Shown here one piece after another: positions 5,720 through 11,492 of a stretch of 11,492 nt of DNA. The stretch's first letter is position 1. Every line of letters starts with the position of its first letter. The notes under the pieces were generated by a model. The model saw nothing but the letters and a program-made list of their open reading frames with translations. It made no database searches and was not told the DNA's origin. This stretch comes from Campylobacteraceae bacterium (GTDB taxonomy: Bacteria; Campylobacterota; Campylobacteria; Campylobacterales; Sulfurovaceae): positions 1-11,492 of the forward strand of contig JALSQB010000112.1 of the NCBI GenBank assembly GCA_026985655.1, read 5' to 3'. A program made the position numbers and the translations under genes.

Positions 5720-7015
5720 ATGAAAAAACTAATATTTTTAACACTACTAACACAAGGAATTTTAATGAGTGCTAACCTTAGCCAATTAAAAATAAATAAC
5801 ACCGATGTACCATTTATCTTTGAAGAAAATAAAAACTTACCCATTGTTTCGATGCAAGTTATTTTTAAAAACTCTGGTTCTCTTGCCGATACCCAAGATG
5901 GCTTGGCACAACTTTCAGCCTCTTTACTCAATGAGGGAACAAAAAAAGAGGGAAGTACAGGCTTTGCGACGAAGCTTGAAAATCGAGCCATTTCACTCTC
6001 TACACATTCAGGAAAAGAGACCTTTGTCATTGAAGTGGGTTCGCTTAAAGAGGAGTTCTCTTATGCCATTGAACGTTTAAAAGAGTTACTTACAGACCCT
6101 AATTATAGTGAAGATACTTTAAGTAAAATAAAAACACAAACCATTGCTTCATTAAAAAGAAGAGAGAGTGACTTTGATTATATCTCCTCTTTAGAACTTA
6201 AAAAGATGATTTTTAAAAACACCCCTTTAGCAAAACCCAGTGCAGGAACGGTTAAAAGTGTTGAAGCGATTAAATTGGTAGATATTGACAAGTATTTAGG
6301 TGAGCATTTAGGCTTAGGCAATGTCATTGTGGTGATGGGTGGTGATATTTCACAAAAAGAGGCAAAAGATTTTGCTCAAAGTGCTTTAAGCTCTCTCTCT
6401 TCTGTAAGTTCAAAAGCCATTCCTACTATGAAAGCCTTAGGTAAAAAGCAGACCAAAGAAAAAATAGTAAACAGCGAACAAGCCTATGTCTATTTTGGTG
6501 CTCCTCTAAATGTTTCTTATGATTCAAAAGAGCGACACTTGGCACAAGTGGCTTCATTTATTTTGGGAAGTTCTGGATTTGGTTCACGTATGATGGAGGA
6601 GATACGGGTTAAAAAAGGTTTGGCTTATTCAGCGTATAGTCGGTTTAATATTAACAAAACACACTCCTATTTTTCTGGTTACTTACAAACAAAAATAGAG
6701 ACAGGAAAAGAGTCAGTAGAGTCTGTTAAAGAGGTAGTGAAAAATTTTTTAGATAAAGGGGTAAGTCAAGAAGAGCTAACATCAGCTCAACAGTTCATTC
6801 TGGGTTCAGAACCTCTTAGAAATGAGACACTTTCTCAACGTTTAAGTCGTGCTTTTAATGAGTATTATGAGAACAAACCTTTAGGTTCATCAGCAGAGAA
6901 TTTAAAGAAGATAGAAGCGATTAAATTAGAAGAAATTAATGCATTTATTAAAAAACATCAAGAGATAGCAGAACTATCTTTTTCTGTGGTTACAGGGCAA
7001 AAGAAGGGTCAATAA
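5720..7015 (+). CDS. M16-family peptidase-like protein, non-catalytic R/Y subunit
   Basis: 431 residues from ATG 5720. An in-frame ATG at 5660 would add 20 residues, but these translate the REP-like repeat, so it is rejected. MKKLIFLTLLTQGILMSA looks like a signal peptide cut after residue 18, suggesting a periplasmic protein. ATG 5765 has a better-placed AAGGA and would give a cytoplasmic form. Two M16 half-domains are visible (about 20-210 and 245-425). Where active enzymes have HxxEH, this protein has Q64-L-S-A67-S68, so it cannot bind catalytic zinc. The second half keeps R296 and Y303 in EIRVKKGLAYSAYS, the R/Y substrate-positioning motif. Such proteins pair with an HxxEH partner to form an M16B heterodimer; Helicobacter YmxG/PqqE is a comparable pair. 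The partner is not in the window. The last 26 bases overlap the opposing EAL gene. Confidence 0.87.
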   Translation: MKKLIFLTLLTQGILMSANLSQLKINNTDVPFIFEENKNLPIVSMQVIFKNSGSLADTQDGLAQLSASLLNEGTKKEGSTGFATKLENRAISLSTHSGKETFVIEVGSLKEEFSYAIERLKELLTDPNYSEDTLSKIKTQTIASLKRRESDFDYISSLELKKMIFKNTPLAKPSAGTVKSVEAIKLVDIDKYLGEHLGLGNVIVVMGGDISQKEAKDFAQSALSSLSSVSSKAIPTMKALGKKQTKEKIVNSEQAYVYFGAPLNVSYDSKERHLAQVASFILGSSGFGSRMMEEIRVKKGLAYSAYSRFNINKTHSYFSGYLQTKIETGKESVESVKEVVKNFLDKGVSQEELTSAQQFILGSEPLRNETLSQRLSRAFNEYYENKPLGSSAENLKKIEAIKLEEINAFIKKHQEIAELSFSVVTGQKKGQ

Positions 7016-8954
7016 ACTCTTCTAGCCGTCCTGCTTTTGCAAAGTAGTGTCCTTGGGAGTAATCTACTCCTAAGTCTTTGAGAATATTATAAATGTTTTC
7101 ATTTTCTACAAATTCAGCAATGGTTTTAATATTTTGTTTTTTGGCAAAGAAAACAATGGTTTCTATAATATTTCTTGAAAATGAATCACTTTCAATGTTA
7201 CGAACAAGACTACCATCAATTTTTAGATACTCAGGTCTATACATTTGAATACGTGAAAAGTTTGAGAAGCCTTTTCCAAAATCATCTAATGCTAATTTTA
7301 CACCATAGTTTTTGATATGGTTAATAAATTCTTGAACCTCATGTTCTTTAGAAATTTCTTCATCTTCAATAAATTCAATGGTAATTCTATCTGCTTGAGT
7401 TTTGTATTGTTCCAATAATCTAAGTGTCTCGTTTCGAATTCTTTTATCTTCTATGTCTAAAGCAGAAAGATTAATAGAAATCTCTTTGTCCGTATGAAAA
7501 AGGGCTCTAAATGAATTTCTTAAAACAATCGAGGTTATTTTATGATAATAGTTTCCCTCTTTGGCAATTTCTAAAAAGTGATAAGGTGAGAGAACATTTT
7601 TATCTTTATCAACTAAGCGAACAAGTGATTCGTATTTAACTGTCTCTTTTGTTCTATTGTCGATAATTGGCTGAAAATATGAGATGATATTGTAAGAGTC
7701 TATTGCCTCTTTTAACATAATAAATTGATTAAGTTTTTGAGTTGATTTTTTTGTCTCTTCTTCTAAAAAGTTTTCAGCAACAATAAAATCTTCTTTATTT
7801 GATAGAATTTTATTTAAGCCTATATGTGCATTTTCAAAAGAGTGTTTCCCGTAAGCTAAGGAACATACTATAGATAGGCTATAGTCCACAATCCCAATTT
7901 TTATTTTTTGTTTATTAACTTTAGCTTGAAAACTTTTGAGTGTTGCAATTAAATTATCTTTGTCAATCAGATTAGTGTTCTCTTTAACAAAAGCGAACTT
8001 ACCATTTTCAAGAAGATAAACCTTAGAAAAATTACACTCTTTGGGGGTATGTTTAAAAAGCTCTTTTGCAAAAAGTTTTTGAAGCCTTTTTGTAATTTTA
8101 TTGGTAAAAGAGTGTTTAAGGTATTTAAACTCTTCAATTTTTATAAGTAGTAAAATAGAATCATCATTTTGTTTTAAAAAATCATTTAACTGTTTTTCAT
8201 GATGTATGATGTCGGTGACAGGAATGGAAAGTGTAATAAATTGGTCTATCTCTCCATGGCGATTCATAATAGGTTGAATGGTGGTTTTGAGATAATATAT
8301 TTCACCAGATTTGTTTTTGTGTTTTAAAATACCGACCCATACCTCTTTTTGGAGAGCAATTTTATTCCAAACAGAGTTAAAAAATTGAGGAGATTTTTCT
8401 TTGGATTTAATTAAACTATGTGTTTGACCAATTAGCTCCTCTTTACTAAAACCAGATACTTGACAATATTGTTCATTGGCATAGATAATAATACCATCTT
8501 TGTTGATTTTTGAAATAATGGCAGAAGCATCTGTTATCTCTTGATACTCTTGAATAAGATGTTTTTTTTGAGTCTCTTTTTTTATTTCTTGAATACGCTC
8601 TTTAAGGGCTTCATAGGCAATTGGTTTTTGAATACAACCTTGAATACCATAATTAATACTTTTTTCTAAAATATTACTATTTGTATGTGCTGAAATAACA
8701 ATAATAGGCACTTCATTATTAACATCTCTAATCATTTTAATAAAATCTGTACCATTAATATTGGGCATGAAAAGATCAGTAATGATTAAATCAATAACAT
8801 TCTCTTTAAACTCAATAAATCCTTTGAGTCCATCTTCAGCGATAATAAGGTTTGTAGATAATTGTTGCAGTACTTTAGAAGTGAGTTCTCTGGTTAATTT
8901 ATCATCTTCTATGTAAAGAATATTAAAGGTAGATTGATTTATTAGCTGGGTCAA
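6990..8954 (-). CDS. Response regulator with PAS, degenerate GGDEF and EAL (cyclic-di-GMP phosphodiesterase) domains
   Basis: 654 residues, no transmembrane segment. REC spans about 10-125, with acidic E16/D17/D18, phospho-acceptor D60, S88 and K110. PAS spans about 138-250 (DGIIIYANEQYCQVSGFSKEEL). A GGDEF-like region at about 260-400 has ENGKF where GGDEF should be, so it is not a cyclase. EAL spans about 412-648. It keeps E442 (ESL in place of EAL), N495, E527, D557-D558 (DDFGKGFSN), K578, E614, E617 and Q634, so it is probably an active phosphodiesterase hydrolysing cyclic-di-GMP to pGpG. The start is a TTG at 8952-8954; no ATG or GTG lies upstream in frame and AAGGGAG sits 9 bases ahead. 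No histidine kinase is adjacent. It is expected to couple a phosphorelay to motility or biofilm control (inference). The 3' end overlaps the M16 gene by 26 bases. Confidence 0.92.
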   Translation of the reverse strand: MTQLINQSTFNILYIEDDKLTRELTSKVLQQLSTNLIIAEDGLKGFIEFKENVIDLIITDLFMPNINGTDFIKMIRDVNNEVPIIVISAHTNSNILEKSINYGIQGCIQKPIAYEALKERIQEIKKETQKKHLIQEYQEITDASAIISKINKDGIIIYANEQYCQVSGFSKEELIGQTHSLIKSKEKSPQFFNSVWNKIALQKEVWVGILKHKNKSGEIYYLKTTIQPIMNRHGEIDQFITLSIPVTDIIHHEKQLNDFLKQNDDSILLLIKIEEFKYLKHSFTNKITKRLQKLFAKELFKHTPKECNFSKVYLLENGKFAFVKENTNLIDKDNLIATLKSFQAKVNKQKIKIGIVDYSLSIVCSLAYGKHSFENAHIGLNKILSNKEDFIVAENFLEEETKKSTQKLNQFIMLKEAIDSYNIISYFQPIIDNRTKETVKYESLVRLVDKDKNVLSPYHFLEIAKEGNYYHKITSIVLRNSFRALFHTDKEISINLSALDIEDKRIRNETLRLLEQYKTQADRITIEFIEDEEISKEHEVQEFINHIKNYGVKLALDDFGKGFSNFSRIQMYRPEYLKIDGSLVRNIESDSFSRNIIETIVFFAKKQNIKTIAEFVENENIYNILKDLGVDYSQGHYFAKAGRLEEFIDPSFAL

Positions 8955-8963
8955 GAGTCTGTA

Positions 8964-8970
8964 CTCCCTT
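8964..8970 (-). promoter_or_regulatory. Ribosome binding site that fixes the TTG start of the EAL response regulator
   Basis: AAGGGAG on the minus strand, 9 bases before the TTG at 8954. It is the strongest Shine-Dalgarno match in the window and the reason for accepting a non-ATG start. It overlaps the CTTAAG palindrome at 8968-8973. Confidence 0.7.
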
Positions 8971-9039
8971 AAGATTATATATATATTAAATTTATAAGGA
9001 AGTATATAGTAATTTTAAAAATCTTAAGAACTTTAAGGG
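8966..9039. repeat. Cluster of CTTAAG palindromes upstream of the EAL response regulator
   Basis: CTTAAGAT (8968-8975) and ATCTTAAG (9021-9028) are perfect inverted copies, and each contains the palindrome CTTAAG. CCCTTAAG (8966-8973) is echoed by CTTTAAGGG (9031-9039) in inverted form. The enclosed DNA is nearly pure A/T and holds the candidate promoter. The layout fits an operator with two or three half-sites, for example for autoregulation or attenuation near the ribosome binding site, but AT-rich DNA makes chance palindromes likely. Confidence 0.3.
9001..9006 (-). promoter_or_regulatory. Candidate -10 box for the EAL response regulator
   Basis: TATACT on the minus strand would give a leader of about 40 bases that includes the AAGGGAG site. 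The better hexamer TATAAT at 8974-8979 (minus) is too close, because transcription would begin inside the ribosome binding site. No clear -35. Confidence 0.3.
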
Positions 9040-9086
9040 TTTAGTTTTCTCTTGTAATCTTTTTTGTTACTGAAATCTACAATAAA

Positions 9087-9890
9087 CTAATGTTTTAGTT
9101 TACTGAACCCTAAAAATACAAACAAAGACCCAGCAGAAACCAAGATAATAGAAGCACCAGAAGCCACATCGTACTCATAGGAAAACCACAATCCCAGAAG
9201 TGTAAACAGGGAAGAGAAAAGTCCAGAGAGTAGCATCATAGAAAAAAGGCTATGGGAGAGTTTTTCAGCAATATAGACAGGAATGGTTAGTAAAGCAATG
9301 ACCAAAATAAGCCCCACTACTTTAATGGCAACCACCACGGTAAGGGCAGAAAGTAGTAAGATTAGTGTGTAGAAAAAAGGCACATTAATACCACGTAAAT
9401 TGGCATATTCGCTGTCGTAAGAGACGGCTAAAATGTCTCTGTACCAAAAGGTCATGATAAACACAATAAGCCCTAAAAGTCCTCCCATAAACCACAAATC
9501 AGCTTGTGAAACAGCTAAGATAGAACCAAATAGATAACTCATAAAATCAGCTTGATAGCCAGGGGTAAGGTCAATGAGTACGACACCTATTGCCATGCCC
9601 ACAGCCCACATCAGACCAATGAAGGTGTCCATACGCTCACGATGTTTAAGGGTAATAGAGGCAATAATCAATGCCGATAAAACAGCAAAGACAGAAGCTC
9701 CTAAAAAGATGGGTAAGCCAAAATAGACAGCAATCCCTATGCCACCGTAAGCCGTGTGGGCAATGCCTCCTGCTAAAAATACCATGCGATTGACCACAAT
9801 GAGTGAACCAATAATTCCAGATGCTATGGAGACTAAAATCCCTGCGAGTAGGGCATTTTGAATAAAATCATAGCTAAGTGCTTCTAACAT
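9087..9890 (-). CDS. znuB: Zinc ABC transporter permease (ABC-3 family)
   Basis: 267 residues, almost wholly hydrophobic, with about eight membrane segments as in ABC-3 permeases of metal importers. Visible family marks are GSLIVVNRMVFLAGGIAH (28-45) with the conserved polar H45 region, YGGIGIAV, GLMWAVGMAIGVVLI (92-106), SYLFGSIL (118-125) and the VVGLILVIALLTIPVYIA segment (191-208) that abuts the ATPase coupling region. It forms the channel of the inner-membrane importer with ZnuC. It starts 16 bases after the znuC stop; the ribosome binding site is weak (AAGAGAAA), which suggests translational dependence on znuC. It is the last gene of the operon. Zinc is inferred from ZnuA; manganese or iron cannot be excluded from this subunit alone. 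Confidence 0.92.
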   Translation of the reverse strand: MLEALSYDFIQNALLAGILVSIASGIIGSLIVVNRMVFLAGGIAHTAYGGIGIAVYFGLPIFLGASVFAVLSALIIASITLKHRERMDTFIGLMWAVGMAIGVVLIDLTPGYQADFMSYLFGSILAVSQADLWFMGGLLGLIVFIMTFWYRDILAVSYDSEYANLRGINVPFFYTLILLLSALTVVVAIKVVGLILVIALLTIPVYIAEKLSHSLFSMMLLSGLFSSLFTLLGLWFSYEYDVASGASIILVSAGSLFVFLGFSKLKH

Positions 9891-9906
9891 TTTTTTTCTC
9901 TTTTCA

Positions 9907-10632
9907 CTATTTTTTCTCTTTAAATTTTTTAAAAAGCTCTACTTCACAAAAATGGTCATTTTTTTCTGATTTTAAATTGGAAATGTCATGGCTAGAGAGT
10001 GTTTTATTAATGTGAACCACGGTGTTCGCATACTGCATAATAACTGAAATATCATGACTTACGACAATAATCGTAATATGACTATTAAGTCGCTCTAAGA
10101 GTTCATAAATCTGCTTTTGTCCCTCCACATCAATACTTGCTGTTGGCTCATCTAAAATCAAAATTTGAGGGTGTGCACACAAGGCACGGGCTATCATAAC
10201 CCGTTGGCGTTGTCCACCAGAGAGTGAACCAATTTTTTCATGGGCAAATTTCTCCATGCCCACTTGTGCCAAAGCCCCTAACGCACACATCTTCTCTTCA
10301 TTAGCATAGCCAAAAAGAGGACGTTTCGTACCAATATGCCCCATAAGAACCACTTCAATCACTTTAATAGGAAAATCAGTATTGACATTGGTATTTTGAG
10401 GAACATAGCCAATCTTTGCCAAATTCTTTTTAGGGGCTTCTCCAAAAGTAAGTACCGTACCATTTTTAACGCTGTTAATGCCTAAAATGAGTTTAAGTAG
10501 TGTCGATTTTCCTCCACCATTTGGACCAATGATGGCTAGAAAATCTTTTTCTTGAACTTCTAGGTTGATGTTCTCTAAAATTGTCTGTTTTTCATAGGAG
10601 AAAGAGAGGTTTTTAATTTCGATTATGGGCAT
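9907..10632 (-). CDS. znuC: Zinc ABC transporter ATP-binding protein
   Basis: 241 residues from ATG 10632. The frame also has an ATG at 10659, but that lies inside znuA and has no ribosome binding site, while 10632 has AAAAGAAG upstream and begins 4 bases after the znuA stop. All ABC ATPase motifs are intact: Walker A GPNGGGKST (36-44), Q-loop Q79, signature LSGGQ (137-141), Walker B ILILDEP (157-163) and switch His193. The third Gly after GPNG is a mild variant of the usual Ala/Ser. The protein energises uptake from the cytoplasmic face of the ZnuB dimer. Tight spacing to znuA and znuB shows a single operon. Confidence 0.94.
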   Translation of the reverse strand: MPIIEIKNLSFSYEKQTILENINLEVQEKDFLAIIGPNGGGKSTLLKLILGINSVKNGTVLTFGEAPKKNLAKIGYVPQNTNVNTDFPIKVIEVVLMGHIGTKRPLFGYANEEKMCALGALAQVGMEKFAHEKIGSLSGGQRQRVMIARALCAHPQILILDEPTASIDVEGQKQIYELLERLNSHITIIVVSHDISVIMQYANTVVHINKTLSSHDISNLKSEKNDHFCEVELFKKFKEKK

Positions 10633-10636
10633 ATTT

Positions 10637-11491
10637 TTACTTCTTTTGGGCAATGGCATTGGCTAACATAAGTAAATTTTCAGCCCAATTTTCAGCCAAA
10701 GGAGAAGCTTTTATGACGGCTATCTCTAAATTGTTTGCAATGTTTTTAGAGGCTTTATCTGAAAATTCTGGTTGGGTAAAAATGGCAGATACTTTTGCCT
10801 CTTTTGCTTTTTTGATAATGTTTACTAAGGCTTTCATCTTAGGCTCTTTCCCCTCCACTTCAACAGGAAGTTGAATTAAGCCGTAACGCTTGGCAAAGTA
10901 GCCCCAAGAGGGGTGAAAAACCATAAATTTACGCTTTTTAGAACTTTTTTCTAATATCTTTTTTATTTGTCTGTCTAGTTTGTCAAGCTCTTGTAGATAC
11001 TGCTCATAGTTTTGTTTATAAAACGCTGTGTTATTTTCATCTAAACTGACTAAAGTTTCATAAATATTTTTGGCAATAATTTTTACATTAAGAGGATCAA
11101 CCCAAACATGGGGGTCAAACTCTGCATGTGCTTCTGTATGTTCATGATACTTATGCGTACATTCATGATGGGCTTCGTGTTTTTTAATGCCTTTGGAACT
11201 GTCAAGTAAAAGCATCTTTTTATTTTGGTTCATAAATTTTTCAAGCCAAATATTTTCAAATTCAACGCCTATGCTAAAATAAACATCAGCTTTGGCAATG
11301 GCTTTCATTTGGGAGGGTTTAGGCTGATAGTTATGAGGAGAAGCCCCTTGACCTACCATCACCGTTACGCTTACTTTTTCACCTCCAATTTTTTGAACAA
11401 AAACTTTTTGAGGAATGATGCTGACAACCACATTGGTATTAGCAAAGATAAAAAGGGTGAAAATAAAGAATAAAAAAGTAATTTTTTTCAT
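10637..11491 (-). CDS. znuA: Periplasmic zinc-binding protein of the Znu ABC importer
   Basis: 284 residues, complete: the ATG occupies 11489-11491, one base from the window edge. MKKITFLFFIFTLFIFA is a signal peptide, cut near residue 17. It belongs to the cluster A-I metal-binding proteins, with two lobes joined by a long helix (about 155-185). Predicted metal ligands are H53 (SPHNYQPKP), H128 (DPHVWVDP) and H193 (FHPSWGYFA). A His-rich loop at 105-123 has seven histidines and Cys111, which favours zinc over manganese. The manganese-type Asp in the usual DPL motif is replaced by Ser263 (SPL), again favouring a three-His zinc site. It captures periplasmic zinc and delivers it to ZnuB. The promoter and any Zur box lie beyond the window. 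Confidence 0.93.
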   Translation of the reverse strand: MKKITFLFFIFTLFIFANTNVVVSIIPQKVFVQKIGGEKVSVTVMVGQGASPHNYQPKPSQMKAIAKADVYFSIGVEFENIWLEKFMNQNKKMLLLDSSKGIKKHEAHHECTHKYHEHTEAHAEFDPHVWVDPLNVKIIAKNIYETLVSLDENNTAFYKQNYEQYLQELDKLDRQIKKILEKSSKKRKFMVFHPSWGYFAKRYGLIQLPVEVEGKEPKMKALVNIIKKAKEAKVSAIFTQPEFSDKASKNIANNLEIAVIKASPLAENWAENLLMLANAIAQKK

Positions 11492-11492
11492 G

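Noticed and set aside
5677..6080. Frames opposite and out of phase within the M16 gene start
   Set aside because: They overlap a strongly supported coding region and show no family resemblance.
9013..9039. Intrinsic terminator for the znu operon (minus strand)
   Set aside because: A CTTAA/TTAAG stem followed by ATTTTT exists, but the stem is only five mostly A/T pairs, too weak to call.
10633..10659. Nine-residue N-terminal extension of ZnuC
   Set aside because: It lies within the znuA coding end, has no ribosome binding site and is not part of the ABC fold; ATG 10632 is better placed.
10653..10874. Plus-strand 73-residue frame inside znuA
   Set aside because: Antisense shadow of the znuA 3' half; no ribosome binding site or recognisable domain.

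Overview
The window reads as chromosomal DNA of a low-GC, Gram-negative member of the Campylobacterota (Epsilonproteobacteria). A free-living Sulfurovum/Sulfurimonas/Arcobacter-like organism is my best guess; the genus is inference. Supporting signs are the kdsA-ribH-nusB gene order, a futalosine-pathway menaquinone gene (mqnC), a 403-residue Csd3-like M23 peptidoglycan peptidase, and a KdsA that closely resembles Helicobacter KdsA. No rRNA, tRNA, phage gene, insertion sequence or CRISPR array is visible.

Layout. Bases 1-230 hold the 3' end of an outer-membrane beta-barrel gene, probably a TonB-dependent receptor. It converges on an M23 peptidase gene (344-1555, minus). A plus-strand block runs from 1571 to 7015: DMT/EamA transporter, kdsA, ribH, nusB, mqnC and an M16-family protein. 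The last of these overlaps tail to tail with a minus-strand response regulator carrying PAS, degenerate GGDEF and EAL domains (6990-8954). The right end is a minus-strand zinc-uptake operon, znuA-znuC-znuB, whose first codon lies one base from the window edge, so its control region is not visible.

How the genes relate. The plus-strand block is envelope and cofactor housekeeping: KDO-8-phosphate for LPS, lumazine for riboflavin, an rRNA antitermination factor and a menaquinone step. The short 14- and 24-base gaps between DMT-kdsA and nusB-mqnC suggest co-transcription. The M16 protein lacks the zinc motif but keeps the R/Y motif, so it should be the non-catalytic half of a two-subunit peptidase whose active partner is elsewhere. 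ZnuA, ZnuC and ZnuB form one importer.

The most notable non-coding structure is a family of small palindromic repeats in the gaps of the plus-strand block. There are two inverted-pair elements (3916-3979 and 5623-5687), one single copy that supplies the kdsA stop codon (3357-3380), and one decayed copy (254-271). All three intact sites carry GTAG (or CTAC on the reverse side) at the foot of a GGTG...CACC hairpin, and the stems show compensatory changes. This is the layout of REP/BIME elements mobilised by RAYT (REP-associated Y1 transposase) proteins. I found no clearly new multi-gene system; the REP-like family and the lone R/Y M16 subunit are the best leads.
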